DNA from: Microbacterium hydrothermale
Lineage (GTDB): Bacteria; Actinomycetota; Actinomycetes; Actinomycetales; Microbacteriaceae
Assembly (NCBI RefSeq): GCF_004854025.1
Contig: NZ_STGM01000009.1
Coordinates: forward strand, 62,001 to 126,000
Direction of reading: 5' to 3'
DNA: 64,000 nucleotides
Under the pieces are notes generated by a model that searched no databases, was not told where the DNA came from, and was given only the letters and a program-made list of their open reading frames with translations. The position numbers were made by a program, and so were the translations under genes. The stretch's first letter is position 1; the number at the start of each line of letters is the position of its first letter. Below, piece after piece: positions 1-8,671 of this stretch.

Positions 1-33
1 GCCCAGGATGATCAGGGTGGTGTCCGCGGCCAT
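1..33 (-). CDS. zwf: Glucose-6-phosphate dehydrogenase, N-terminal fragment (cut by window edge)
   Basis: Only the first 11 codons lie in the window; they read MAADTTLIILG. This matches the start of actinobacterial glucose-6-phosphate dehydrogenases (usually followed by the nucleotide-binding GASGDL motif), the NADP-dependent entry step of the pentose phosphate pathway. A TACGGT hexamer at 40-45 lies 6 nt upstream of the ATG, so the transcript is predicted to be leaderless. The gene diverges from the GH15 gene at 147, a common pairing in this family. The identity rests on a short peptide plus context. Confidence 0.7.
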   Translation of the reverse strand, partial: MAADTTLIILG

Positions 34-146
34 GCGGCCACCGTAGCGCTCCCCATCGACACGCCGTCGGTGCTTGCAGCCGACGCAGGGGAGCCACTAG
101 CGGGATGCTCTGCCGCGATGTCGGCCGCACCTGTCATGATCCGAGG

Positions 147-1928
147 GTGACGACTCCGATCGAGGATTACGCCGTCCTCAGCAATTGCCGCTCCGCCGCC
201 CTCGTCTCCGCCGCCGGGAGCGTCGACTGGTTGTGTCTGCCGCGCTACGACAGCGCCTCGATGTTCGGCGCCCTGCTGGGCGACGAGTCGCACGGATCGT
301 GGTCATTGCGACCCGCCGACCCCGAGGCGCGCGCCACGCGCCGCTACGACGGAGACACCTTCGTGCTCGTCACCCGGTGGGAGACCTCCACGGGCATCGC
401 CGACGTCTACGACGCCATGCCCGTCGACGAGGGGGTCGACGCCGTCATCCGCCGGGTCGTGGGGGTGTCGGGCGCCGTCGATTTCGTCAGCGAGGTGCGC
501 TTGCGCTTCGACTACGCCCGTGCGGTGCCGTGGGTGCGGCAGGTGGGCACCGGCGGCGCGCACGCCATCCTCGCCGTGGCGGGCCCGGATGCCGTCATCC
601 TGCGCGGTCCGCACCTGATCGCCGTCGACACCGCCCACCGGGGGCTGTGGACCACGGCCGCGGGGCGGAGCGTCGACTCGGTGCTGGCCTGGGGGCCGTC
701 GTGGCAGGATCCTCCGGAGCCGTTCGACGTCGAGGCCGCGCTCGAGCGCACCCGCGAGTGGTGGGCGGCGTGGGCCGATCGCGTGCAGGCCGTCGGCGAG
801 CACGCGGCGCTCGTCACGCGATCGCTCATGGTGCTGCGCGCGCTCACGCACTCCGAGACGGGCGGCATCGTGGCGGCGGCGACCACCTCGCTCCCCGAGG
901 CTTTCGGGGGCTCGCGCAACTGGGACTACCGCTACGTCTGGTTGCGCGACGCCGCCCTCACCCTCAGCGCGTACATCGAGCACGGCTACCTCGACGCCGC
1001 CCACCGCTGGCGCAACTGGCTGCTCCGGGCAATCGCGGGGGACCCCGCCGACGTGCAGATCATGTACGGCATCGCGGGCGAGCGCGACCTGCCCGAGCGC
1101 GAGATCACGAGCCTGCCCGGATACGGCGGAGCCTCGCCCGTGCGCCTCGGCAACGGCGCGGTCGATCAGTACCAGGCCGACGTGATCGGCGAGGTCATGG
1201 TCGCTCTCGAGGCCGCGCGCGACGCCGGCGTCGAAGAGACCACGTTCTCGTGGTCCCTGCAGCGCGCGCTGCTCGATCAGCTCGTGCACTGGGTCGATCG
1301 GCCCGACCTCGGCATCTGGGAGATGCGGGGCGATCCGCACTTCTTCACCCACTCGCGTGCGATGGTCTGGGCGGCGTTCGATCGCGGCATCCGGGCTGTC
1401 GAAGAGGGCGGGCGCGAGGGCGAGGTCGACACGTGGAGGCGGCTGCGCGACGGGGTGCGGGCCGAGATCGACGCGCGCGGGGTGCACGCGGGCGGATGGT
1501 TCACCCAGCACTTCGAGACCGACGAGGTCGACGCCTCGCTGCTCGTGCTGCCGCAGGTCGGGTTCTGCGCCTACGACGACCCGCGCATGCTCGCCACCGT
1601 GGCCCGCATGGAGCAGACGCTCATGCCCGACGGCTGGCTGCTGCGGTACCGCACGACCGGCGTCGACGGGCTGAGCGGAGACGAGCACCCGTTCCTCGCG
1701 TGCTCGTTCTGGCTGGTCGGACAGTACGCCCACAGCGGGCGCCGCGACGACGCCGTCGCCCTGATGCGCCGCCTCAGCGCTGTCGCCAACGACCTCGGCC
1801 TGCTCTCGGAGGAGTACGACCCGACCTCGGGCCGTCAGGCCGGCAACACCCCGCAGGCGCTGTCGCACCTCGCCCTCGTGGGCGCGGCCGATGCCCTCGA
1901 GAAGACGCGGCCGCATCCGGCGGGCTGA
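147..1928 (+). CDS. Glycoside hydrolase family 15 protein (glucoamylase/trehalase-like)
   Basis: A 594-residue cytoplasmic GH15 enzyme, expected to release glucose from alpha-glucans or trehalose with inversion. The N-terminus (TPIEDYAVLSNCRSAALV) and the SRNWDYRYVWLRDA block near residue 256 are typical of the bacterial branch; the catalytic base region EEYDP is near residue 555 before GNTPQALSHLALV. I chose the GTG at 147 rather than an earlier ATG at 105: family homology begins there and a CATGAT hexamer ends 6 nt upstream, as for other starts in this window. It sits divergent to zwf, consistent with feeding glucose into glucose-6-phosphate metabolism. Substrate (trehalose versus maltodextrin) cannot be told from sequence. 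Confidence 0.88.
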   Translation: MTTPIEDYAVLSNCRSAALVSAAGSVDWLCLPRYDSASMFGALLGDESHGSWSLRPADPEARATRRYDGDTFVLVTRWETSTGIADVYDAMPVDEGVDAVIRRVVGVSGAVDFVSEVRLRFDYARAVPWVRQVGTGGAHAILAVAGPDAVILRGPHLIAVDTAHRGLWTTAAGRSVDSVLAWGPSWQDPPEPFDVEAALERTREWWAAWADRVQAVGEHAALVTRSLMVLRALTHSETGGIVAAATTSLPEAFGGSRNWDYRYVWLRDAALTLSAYIEHGYLDAAHRWRNWLLRAIAGDPADVQIMYGIAGERDLPEREITSLPGYGGASPVRLGNGAVDQYQADVIGEVMVALEAARDAGVEETTFSWSLQRALLDQLVHWVDRPDLGIWEMRGDPHFFTHSRAMVWAAFDRGIRAVEEGGREGEVDTWRRLRDGVRAEIDARGVHAGGWFTQHFETDEVDASLLVLPQVGFCAYDDPRMLATVARMEQTLMPDGWLLRYRTTGVDGLSGDEHPFLACSFWLVGQYAHSGRRDDAVALMRRLSAVANDLGLLSEEYDPTSGRQAGNTPQALSHLALVGAADALEKTRPHPAG

Positions 1929-1954
1929 CCGACCCGGGGGCCCTGACGCGGTCA

Positions 1955-1960
1955 TAGAGT
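1955..1960 (+). promoter_or_regulatory. -10 hexamer TAGAGT, leaderless start
   Basis: TAGAGT ends 6 nt before the ATG at 1967, so transcription should begin at or next to the start codon. Confidence 0.6.
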
Positions 1961-1966
1961 CGTCGC

Positions 1967-2680
1967 ATGGACGACGACGTCGAGCTGCGGGCGCTGCGCG
2001 AGCGCGTCTACGGCGTCGACGGCGCGTCGGCGACGCCCGAGATGCTCGCGCGCCTCGCGCAGCTCGAGGACCGGCACCGCGGAGAGCCGTCAACGGCCCC
2101 CGAGCGCGCCGTCGACGGAACGGATGCCGAGCCCGCGGCCGATCCGCACCCGGCAGCGCACGAGCCGGAGACCGTCGACCCCGCACCGACGTCCGTGCGA
2201 CGGCGACCCGCGCTGTGGGCCGCGCTCGCCGCGGTCGGTGCGGTGGTGTGCCTCGGCCTCGGCGCCGCTATCGGGGCCGGCGTCGTCGCGCCCGCCGCCG
2301 GCGGCCCGGTCGACCCCCAGGCCGCGGCCGCGGCCTACCCGGAGCTGACCTTCCCGCAGACCGTCGAGGACGTCATCTCGGCCGACATCCTCCGCGACAG
2401 CGGGATCGATCCGTCCAGCACGCGGTACATCGCGACCGTCAGCGACTTCCGCATCTACCTCGCCCAGCCCGACGACGGCGACGGCATCTGCATCGCGACG
2501 TTCACGTCATCCGACAATCGCCCGTGGTCGGTGGGCTGCGCCTCCGGGGGCTCCGGCCCCTCCGCGGCTTTCGGCGTCGACGCCGATCTCACGGTCGCGG
2601 TCGGCGACCCCGATCCGTCGGCCCTCGACGGCATCCCCATCCGCCTGTCCGACAGCGTCACGGCGTTCGTGGCGCGCTGA
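1967..2680 (+). CDS. Single-pass membrane protein of unknown function
   Basis: A 237-residue protein I do not recognise. The first ~75 residues are charged and cytoplasmic (an RERVYG...LARLAQLEDR stretch resembles a short helical N-terminal domain), then a single hydrophobic helix rich in Ala, Gly and Val at about residues 85-107, then an extracellular domain of ~125 residues with two Cys (in GICIA and GCASG) that could form a disulfide. The topology suggests an anchored surface or sensor domain. It is leaderless (hexamer at 1955) and followed 15 nt later by the VOC gene, which has its own SD. Confidence 0.75.
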   Translation: MDDDVELRALRERVYGVDGASATPEMLARLAQLEDRHRGEPSTAPERAVDGTDAEPAADPHPAAHEPETVDPAPTSVRRRPALWAALAAVGAVVCLGLGAAIGAGVVAPAAGGPVDPQAAAAAYPELTFPQTVEDVISADILRDSGIDPSSTRYIATVSDFRIYLAQPDDGDGICIATFTSSDNRPWSVGCASGGSGPSAAFGVDADLTVAVGDPDPSALDGIPIRLSDSVTAFVAR

Positions 2681-2695
2681 ACCGAGGAGACCCCC

Positions 2696-3076
2696 ATGTT
2701 CCACACCGACGGCGCCTTCAGCGGCTTCGCGGTCGACGACCTCGACGCCGCCCGACGCTTCTACGGCGACACGCTCGGCCTCGAGGTCGAGGTGCTCGAC
2801 GACTCCGGGTTCCTGGCCCTGCACCTCGCCTCCGGCGGGCGCGTGCTCGTCTACGGAAAGCCGCACCACGAGCCGGCGTCGTTCACGGTGCTCAATTTCC
2901 CCGTCGACGACGTCGAGGCCGCCGTCGACGACCTGCGCGCGCGGGGTGTGGAGACGAAGATCTACGACGACGCCGACTTCCCCACCGATTCGCGCGGAAT
3001 CATGCGCGAGGGGGGTCCGCTCATCGCGTGGTTCCGTGACCCGGCCGGCAACGTGCTCGCCGTGCTGGAGGGATGA
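2696..3076 (+). CDS. VOC-family (glyoxalase/bleomycin resistance-like) protein
   Basis: A 126-residue single-domain vicinal oxygen chelate protein with the two beta-alpha-beta-beta-beta halves: AFSGFAVDDLDAARRFYGDTLGLE at the start and FPVDDVEAAVDDLRARGVE in the second half, ending DPAGNVLAVLEG. The fold covers glyoxalases, dioxygenases and antibiotic-binding proteins; the ligand cannot be assigned. A GAGGAG SD at about 2684-2689 supports the ATG. It is co-directional with the membrane protein before it and convergent with the gene at 3110. Confidence 0.85.
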   Translation: MFHTDGAFSGFAVDDLDAARRFYGDTLGLEVEVLDDSGFLALHLASGGRVLVYGKPHHEPASFTVLNFPVDDVEAAVDDLRARGVETKIYDDADFPTDSRGIMREGGPLIAWFRDPAGNVLAVLEG

Positions 3077-3109
3077 TCGCGCCCCTGCGGAGGTCGCGAA
3101 CGTCGCCGT

Positions 3110-4267
3110 TCAGCCCGCTGGATCGAGTCGGACGCCCTGCGCCGACAGGCGGAAGAAGGCGTCGCGGTAGTCGTCGCTCAGGCTGAACGTCATCTCGGGC
3201 GGACCGACGGCGCGGATGAAGGTCTCGCTCTGCACGTCGGTGTCGGTCGACCGCACGACGCGCGCGACGGCGTCGCCCACCGGCAGGCCGCTCTCGTCCG
3301 CCGCGGAGCGCATCGCGGGCCACAGCCGCTCGAGCGAGACGTCGTCCCACGAGAACTGCTCCGCCGCGAGCTCCGGCTGCGGACGCGCGGGACCGTCGTG
3401 GTCCACGCGGCCGCCGCGGTAGGTCCACTCGTCGGTCTCCACCGCGCCGACGCTGATCGGGGCGTCGACGACGACGGCATCCGGCAGCACGGTGATCGCC
3501 ACCACGCGGTCGTGTCCGATCGCCTCGCGGAGCGCCCGCCCGGCCGTCTCGATCTCGTCGGGCTGACGCAGGTCGACGCTCGCCCGGCCGTCGGCCCACG
3601 CCTCGAGGGTGGGCACGACCGCCGCGCGGAAGGGCAGGACGACGACGGATGCCGCCCCCACCGCGACGAGAGCGAACAGGGTGAGGCGCAGAGGCCGTCC
3701 GCGGCGGCCGACGCCGATCAGCGGACCACGCCGGCGTCCCCCGCCGATCCGCGTCCCGGGTGGGACCGGCCGCAGCGGCACGTCGGAGCGCGGCGGCACC
3801 ACGAGGCGCTCGATCTCGGCCGGCGAGAGCTCGCCGTCGGCGAAGGCGATCTCCGGCCCGCCGTCGATCAGGATCGCGACGTCGCGCTCGCACCCGGTTC
3901 GGTACGCCGGCAGCTCGGTCAGGGGCACGATCCTGCGCACGGTCGTCGCCCACGCCTCGCCCGTGAGGGCGACGACGGTGACGTCGATGTCGCACACGGG
4001 CTGTTCGTTCAGAAAGGTGCCGGTCTGCCGCACCGCGTCGACGCGCGCGCGTCCGAGACGTCGGCCGTCGCGGGCTTCCCGCACCGCGGCGGGGGAGGGC
4101 GTCGCGACCGCGAGCCCCCCGGCCAGGCGGATCACGGTGGTCGTGGCGAGGAAGACGCCGAGGGCGATGCCGAGGATGAGCATTCCGGGGTCGGGGCGAC
4201 CGAGCAGAGAGACGATCAGCCCCCCGATCGCCGCCCCCAGCGCGGCGGAGGCGAGCAGACGGAGCAC
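3110..4267 (-). CDS. Multi-pass membrane protein of unknown function
   Basis: A 385-residue protein with two N-terminal membrane helices (residues ~3-22 and ~28-52), a ~140-residue soluble segment, a third helix near residue 200-220 (TLFALVAVGAASVVVLPF) and a C-terminal extracytoplasmic domain of ~165 residues that contains WTYRGGRVDHDGP. I do not recognise the family. The GTG start at 4267 lies 6 nt after a TAGGCT hexamer (4274-4279), which directly abuts the terminator of the ABC operon, so it is its own transcription unit. Confidence 0.75.
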   Translation of the reverse strand: MLRLLASAALGAAIGGLIVSLLGRPDPGMLILGIALGVFLATTTVIRLAGGLAVATPSPAAVREARDGRRLGRARVDAVRQTGTFLNEQPVCDIDVTVVALTGEAWATTVRRIVPLTELPAYRTGCERDVAILIDGGPEIAFADGELSPAEIERLVVPPRSDVPLRPVPPGTRIGGGRRRGPLIGVGRRGRPLRLTLFALVAVGAASVVVLPFRAAVVPTLEAWADGRASVDLRQPDEIETAGRALREAIGHDRVVAITVLPDAVVVDAPISVGAVETDEWTYRGGRVDHDGPARPQPELAAEQFSWDDVSLERLWPAMRSAADESGLPVGDAVARVVRSTDTDVQSETFIRAVGPPEMTFSLSDDYRDAFFRLSAQGVRLDPAG

Positions 4268-4279
4268 CGCAAAAGCCTA

Positions 4280-4313
4280 GGGGAGGGATGCCGAAGCCCT
4301 GGCATCCCTCCCC
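4280..4313 (-). terminator. Perfect 13-bp hairpin ending the ABC-2 operon
   Basis: Arms at 4280-4292 and 4301-4313 are exactly complementary with an 8-nt loop. Each arm contains one copy of the heptamer GGATGCC in opposite orientation. It lies between the permease stop at 4350 and the next promoter, so it is a likely terminator. Confidence 0.65.
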
Positions 4314-4349
4314 CTGCTCCCGCCCCACCCGGGGTCGCGGGGCGCCGCC

Positions 4350-5465
4350 TCAGCCCTTCAGCGCCTCCGCGAGCTTGACCCGCGCCCCCATCCGCAGCAG
4401 CGAGTTCTGGTAGATGCGCGAGGCGAGGCCGATCGCCGCGACGCACGACGCGAGCAGGACGAGCAGCGACAGCACCGGCTCCCACCACTGGGCGTCGCCG
4501 AGGTACATGCGCAGCGGCATGCCGACCGGAGCCGAGAACGGCACGTACGACATCACCGTGAGCACGACGGGGTTGTCGTTGAAGAAGATCACGAGGAAGT
4601 ACGGCGCCATGATCAGCATCGTGATCGGTGTCGTGGTCGCCCCGATGTCCTCCTGACGGGACACCATCGCGGCCGCCGCGGCGAAGAGCGAGGCCAGCAG
4701 CACGAAGCCGAAGAGGAAGAAGATCGCGAACCAGGCGATGGGGGCGCCCAGGGCGGTGAGGACTCCGGCCTGATCGGTCACGGCGAGCCCGATGACCGCG
4801 ACCGCCGCGAGCAGCACGATCTGCGCCATGGCGAGGATCGTGTTGCCCAGCACCTTGCCCGCCAGCAGAGCCCGCACGGGGATCGCCGAGATGAGGATCT
4901 CGACCACGCGCGTCTGCTTCTCCTCGACGACGCTCTGGGCGATCGTCCCGCCGAAGGTCGTCGCGGCGATGAGGAACACGATGCCGAACGCCAGCGCGAT
5001 GAAGTAGCGCAGCACGTCGGCCGCGTTCGACCCGGGATCGATCCGGTCGACCGGCGGCGTCTCGCTCAGCATCTGCAGGAGCGTCGAGGGGACGCTGTCC
5101 TTCACCACGACGGTGAAGTCGAACGACGAGTCCGACGAGCCGGCCACCAGGGCGGCATCCACCGTCCCGTCGGCGACGAGGGCGCGCGCGGCGTCGTCAC
5201 TGTCGGCGACGGTCACCTCGAGGCCGTCGAGACCCGAGACGTCGCTCTGGGTCTGCGCGGTGACGGCGACGGGGATGCCGCTGGACGCGGCGGTTCCCGC
5301 GGTGAACCCGCCCCACAGCACCGAGGCGAGGGCCGCGACGATGAGCACGGCGGTCGAGATGACGAAGGCCTTGCTGCGCAGCTTCGAGCCGATCTCGCGC
5401 TCGGCGACGAGCCAGATGCTGTGCAGTTCGCCCGGGCGGGACGGGACGGCGGTCGAGGTGCTCAC
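4350..5465 (-). CDS. ABC-2 type transporter permease (NatB-like)
   Basis: A 371-residue permease: one N-terminal membrane helix (AFVISTAVLIVAALASVLWG), a ~130-residue extracytoplasmic domain, then five or six C-terminal helices, ending in a charged tail (RMGARVKLAEALKG). This is the architecture of NatB/YhaP-type exporters. Its GTG start overlaps the ATPase stop by 4 nt (GTGA), so the two are translationally coupled and form one exporter. The substrate is unknown; relatives export sodium or peptides. A larger open frame extends upstream in the same frame but is a shadow of the ATPase gene. Confidence 0.88.
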   Translation of the reverse strand: MSTSTAVPSRPGELHSIWLVAEREIGSKLRSKAFVISTAVLIVAALASVLWGGFTAGTAASSGIPVAVTAQTQSDVSGLDGLEVTVADSDDAARALVADGTVDAALVAGSSDSSFDFTVVVKDSVPSTLLQMLSETPPVDRIDPGSNAADVLRYFIALAFGIVFLIAATTFGGTIAQSVVEEKQTRVVEILISAIPVRALLAGKVLGNTILAMAQIVLLAAVAVIGLAVTDQAGVLTALGAPIAWFAIFFLFGFVLLASLFAAAAAMVSRQEDIGATTTPITMLIMAPYFLVIFFNDNPVVLTVMSYVPFSAPVGMPLRMYLGDAQWWEPVLSLLVLLASCVAAIGLASRIYQNSLLRMGARVKLAEALKG

Positions 5466-6346
5466 TGGATGACCTCCTTGAAGATCTCGGCGAGGGTCGG
5501 GCGGAGAGGAGCGAAGCTGGCGACGTCGCCGCGCGCCACGGCTCCCTGCAGCACGCGCTGCGCGGTGGCGTCGTCGGCCGCGTCGAAGAGCGCGTACCCG
5601 CCGTCGAAGTCGAGCACGTTCACCCCGGGCTCCTCGCGCAGCCAACCGGCGTCGCCGCGCGAGACCAGTTCGTACCGGTGCGTGGCGTGCTGGGCCCGCA
5701 GCTCGTCGCGGGTGCCCGCGGCGCGGATGGTGCCGCTCGCGATGATCACGAGGTCGTCGCACAGCCGCTCGACCACGTCGAGCTGGTGCGACGAGAAGAG
5801 CACCGCCGTACCAGCCGCGGCCTTCTCCTGCAGGACCCCCGCGACGACGTCGACGGCGAGCGGGTCGAGCCCCGAGAAGGGCTCGTCGAGGATGAGCACC
5901 TCGGGCTCGTGCACGAGCGACGCCGCGATCTGCGCCCGCTGCTGATTGCCGAGCGACAGCGTCTCGACGAGGTCGCCGAGGCGCTCGCCGAGTCCGAGCC
6001 GTTCCAGCAGCGCGGTGGCCTTGCGGGTGGCATCCGCCTTCGAGAACCCGTGCAGCCGCGCGAGGTAGGCGATGTGCTCGGCGGCCTTCATCTTGGGGTA
6101 CAGGCCGCGCTCCTCGGGCATGTACCCGAAGCGGCGGCGATCGGCCGTCGTCACGGGGGAGCCGTTCAGCGCGACGGAGCCGGCGTCCTTCCCGAGCACG
6201 CCGAGGGCGATGCGCATGGTGGTGGTCTTGCCGGCGCCGTTCCCGCCGACGAAGCCCGTCAGGCGGCCGGGGGCGACGGTGAAGCCCACGTCGTCGAGCA
6301 CGCGGCGACCGCCGTAGCTCTTGGTGATGCCGTCCAGTTCGAGCAC
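5462..6346 (-). CDS. ABC transporter ATP-binding protein (NatA-like)
   Basis: A 294-residue ATPase that energises the adjacent permease. Walker A GGNGAGKT is at residues 34-41, signature LSLGNQQ at 130-136 and Walker B LILDEP at 151-156. The C-terminal ~90 residues form the extension typical of NatA-type exporters. I chose the GTG at 6346: an AGAAGGG SD lies just upstream, and the upstream ATG would add non-homologous residues. A TAGCGT hexamer at 6375-6380 predicts a short leader of about 20 nt, so this operon is led rather than leaderless. Confidence 0.92.
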   Translation of the reverse strand: MLELDGITKSYGGRRVLDDVGFTVAPGRLTGFVGGNGAGKTTTMRIALGVLGKDAGSVALNGSPVTTADRRRFGYMPEERGLYPKMKAAEHIAYLARLHGFSKADATRKATALLERLGLGERLGDLVETLSLGNQQRAQIAASLVHEPEVLILDEPFSGLDPLAVDVVAGVLQEKAAAGTAVLFSSHQLDVVERLCDDLVIIASGTIRAAGTRDELRAQHATHRYELVSRGDAGWLREEPGVNVLDFDGGYALFDAADDATAQRVLQGAVARGDVASFAPLRPTLAEIFKEVIQ

Positions 6347-6450
6347 GGTGCATCCCTTCTTCTCGTTGATGACCACGCTAGGCAGGCGGATGCCGCGGCA
6401 CCTCCGCCCGCGGTGGGGTTGTCGCCCTCCACCCTGAGGGGGAGACCCCG

Positions 6451-6556
6451 AGGTTCCTGAGCCTGTCTGAGGGACCGGTCGCGTGGTTCCGGCGGCTTCG
6501 ACGGGCTCAGCCGCCTCGAGTGGAGGTTCCTGAGCCTGTCGAAGGGACCGGTCGCG
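6451..6556. repeat. Two direct copies of a dispersed CCTGAGCCTGTCGAAGGGACC-type repeat flanking a hairpin
   Basis: Copies at 6451-6483 and 6524-6556 are nearly identical over 33 nt (aggttcctgagcctgtc, then tgaggg or gaaggg, then accggtcgcg). Between them, at 6491-6515, GGCGGCT...AGCCGCC forms a 7-bp stem around a partial inverted copy (cttcgacgggctcag). The core is a repeat common in actinobacterial intergenic regions. It follows the stop of the response regulator gene at 6560 and may end that transcript. Confidence 0.75.
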
Positions 6557-6559
6557 CCG

Positions 6560-7276
6560 TCAGGCGAGCCCGTGGCGGTGCGCGAGCACGACGGCCTGCA
6601 CGCGGTCGCGCGCGCCGAGCTTCTGCAGCACGTTCGACACGTGCGTCTTGACCGTCGCCTCGCCGATGTACAGGCGCGCGGCGATCTCGGCGTTGCTGAG
6701 GGCCTCGGCCACGAGGGCGAGCACCTCGCTCTCGCGGTCGGTCAACGGCTCGGTCAGCACCAGCGGTTCGACCGCGCGAGCGCGCGCGGGGGTGATGGCG
6801 GTGGCGTCGGGCGTCGTCGGGACCCCGGATGCCGCGCCCCCGGCCGCCTGCGCGGTGAAGCGCTCGATGACGCGGCGCGTGACCTCAGGGGCGAGCAGCG
6901 CGTCGCCCGCGCCCACGATCCGCACCGCGGAGACGAGTTCTTCGGGCCCGGCGTTCTTCAGCAGGAAACCGCTCGCTCCCGCCGACAGCGCCGCGAAGAG
7001 GTAGTCGTCGCGGTCGAAGGTCGTGACGATGAGGATCGCCGCCTCCGAACGGGGGTCGGCGGTGAGCAGGCGCGTCGCCTCGAGGCCGTCCATGTCGGGC
7101 ATCTGCACGTCCATGCAGATCACGTCGGGGCGCAGCCGTTCCGCGGCGGTCACCGCCTCGGCTCCGGTCGCGGCTTCGCCCACCACGGTGATGTCGGGCT
7201 CGAGCGACAGGATTGTGCGGAATCCGGCACGCATCATGGCGTGGTCGTCGACGAGGAGGACGCGCAGCTCAGACAT
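6560..7276 (-). CDS. LuxR/NarL-family response regulator
   Basis: A 238-residue regulator: receiver domain (residues 1-~125) with acidic DD at 10-11, phospho-acceptor D56 in CMDVQMPDMDG and K107, a variable Ala/Pro/Thr-rich linker (~140-170), and a C-terminal LuxR helix-turn-helix (LTDRESEVLALVAEALSNAE...TVKTHVSNVLQKL). It overlaps the histidine kinase gene by 8 nt, so the pair is co-translated. The target genes are not evident; the nearest candidate is the ABC-2 exporter downstream, as is common for such pairs. Confidence 0.93.
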   Translation of the reverse strand: MSELRVLLVDDHAMMRAGFRTILSLEPDITVVGEAATGAEAVTAAERLRPDVICMDVQMPDMDGLEATRLLTADPRSEAAILIVTTFDRDDYLFAALSAGASGFLLKNAGPEELVSAVRIVGAGDALLAPEVTRRVIERFTAQAAGGAASGVPTTPDATAITPARARAVEPLVLTEPLTDRESEVLALVAEALSNAEIAARLYIGEATVKTHVSNVLQKLGARDRVQAVVLAHRHGLA

Positions 7277-8528
7277 GCGACACCTGCGCCGGGGTCAGGG
7301 GCACGCGCACGCGCACGAGCCATCCGCCGCGTGAACGGGGACCGATCTCGATCGTGCCGCCCGACACGGCCGCGCGTTCGCGCATGCCCCGCTGGCCGAG
7401 GCCGGGCGTCGACGAACCGGACCGTCCCGTGTTCGACACCTCGAGTTCGACGGCCTCCGCGGAGAAGCGCAGGCGCACGTCGGCCGTCGCCCCGGGCCCG
7501 GCGTGCCGGCGGGCGTTGGTGAGGGCCTCTTGGGCGATGCGGTACAGGTTGACCTGCACGAGCGCGGGCGGATCGCTCTCGGGCTCGCCGACGACGGTGA
7601 AGGTGGTCGGCAGGCCCGCGGCATCCGCCTCGTCGACGAGGGCGCGGATGGAGGTCAGCCCGTGCGTGGTGGGAGCCGTGTCGGGGGAGGAGTCCGCATC
7701 GGGGGAGCGCAGGGTCTCGAGCAGTTGGCGCAGCTCGTGCAGGGACTCCCGCGCCGAGCCCTCGATGCTCGCGAGCGTGTCGCGGGCGGCATCCGGATCG
7801 CGCGAGAGGAGGGAGCGGGCCACGCCCGCCTGCACGCCCATGAGCGAGACGTGGTGGGCGACGACGTCGTGCAGCTCGCGGGCGATGCGCACGCGATCGA
7901 GGGCCACGGCCTGCGCCGCGGTGACCTCGCGCTCGGACTCGAGCTCGGCGGTGCGCTCCTCGAGGGCGGCGCGCTCGCGCATCTGCTGGCGGGAGCGGTC
8001 GCCGAAGTAGTACGCCCCGCCGAAGAACAGCGCGTTCACGCCGATCATGAGCAGCTGGTAAGCCACGAAGGGCGAGAAGGCGCCGGCGCGCGAGAAGGCG
8101 CCCTCGACGGACGGGTCGACGGGCTGCGTCGCATCTTGGAACATCACGATGAACAACCACGCGAACATGCCGACGATGATCGCGACGCGGACGATCGTGG
8201 CGCGTCGGCGGCTCGGCTCCCACGCGCCGACGGTGTAGAGGGCGATGAACATCGCGATGTTGCCCGCGTAGAGCTCGGGGATGCGGAAGGTGACCGCGAA
8301 GAAGTACGCGGTCGACACGACCACCGCGGTGACCGACGGCCAGCGGCGCCGCACCGCGATCGGGATCGCCAGCACGGCGACGTAGACCACCGCGATCGCG
8401 AGGGATCCCTGCTCGTCTCCGTAGAGGCCCGAGACCGACGACAGCACGGCACTCAGCAGGCCGCCGAGGAACAGCACGGTCGCGAGGACGAGGTCGCCGC
8501 GCTGCTGGGTGCGGGTGAGCCGTGGCAT
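7269..8528 (-). CDS. Sensor histidine kinase, DesK/LiaS type (HisKA_3)
   Basis: A 419-residue kinase with about five N-terminal membrane helices (residues ~15-170), a short coiled coil (RQQMRERAALEERTAELESE), the HisKA_3 dimerisation motif with phospho-acceptor H220 in RIARELHDVVAHHVSLMG, and a C-terminal ATPase domain ending in the G box GLGQRGMRERA. Having no separate extracytoplasmic sensor domain suggests an intramembrane-sensing kinase for membrane or envelope stress. The start is leaderless: TAGCGT at 8535-8540, 6 nt before the ATG. Confidence 0.92.
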   Translation of the reverse strand: MPRLTRTQQRGDLVLATVLFLGGLLSAVLSSVSGLYGDEQGSLAIAVVYVAVLAIPIAVRRRWPSVTAVVVSTAYFFAVTFRIPELYAGNIAMFIALYTVGAWEPSRRRATIVRVAIIVGMFAWLFIVMFQDATQPVDPSVEGAFSRAGAFSPFVAYQLLMIGVNALFFGGAYYFGDRSRQQMRERAALEERTAELESEREVTAAQAVALDRVRIARELHDVVAHHVSLMGVQAGVARSLLSRDPDAARDTLASIEGSARESLHELRQLLETLRSPDADSSPDTAPTTHGLTSIRALVDEADAAGLPTTFTVVGEPESDPPALVQVNLYRIAQEALTNARRHAGPGATADVRLRFSAEAVELEVSNTGRSGSSTPGLGQRGMRERAAVSGGTIEIGPRSRGGWLVRVRVPLTPAQVSHV

Positions 8529-8623
8529 CCCTCCACGCTAGGGGGGACCTCCGACACCCGCATCCCCCGTGCGGCGGAGTCAAGCCCGCGGGGAATAGCG
8601 ACGACGCCGTCATGCTTTCGTTT

Positions 8624-8633
8624 GAATGCATTC
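8624..8633. promoter_or_regulatory. Perfect palindrome GAATGCATTC upstream of the FMN reductase
   Basis: A 10-bp perfect palindrome in an unusually AT-rich pocket (tttcgtttgaatgcattcgg) 39 nt before the GTG at 8672. The position fits an operator for a dimeric redox regulator; no regulator gene is adjacent. Confidence 0.4.
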
Positions 8634-8671
8634 GGGCGCGCCGCGCCCCCGTCTTCCCCGAGAGGATCATC

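Noticed and set aside
4350..6353. A 667-residue continuous frame that would fuse the ABC permease to upstream sequence
   Set aside because: The first ~295 residues are Arg-rich shadow of the ATPase; the permease starts at the GTG overlapping the ATPase stop.
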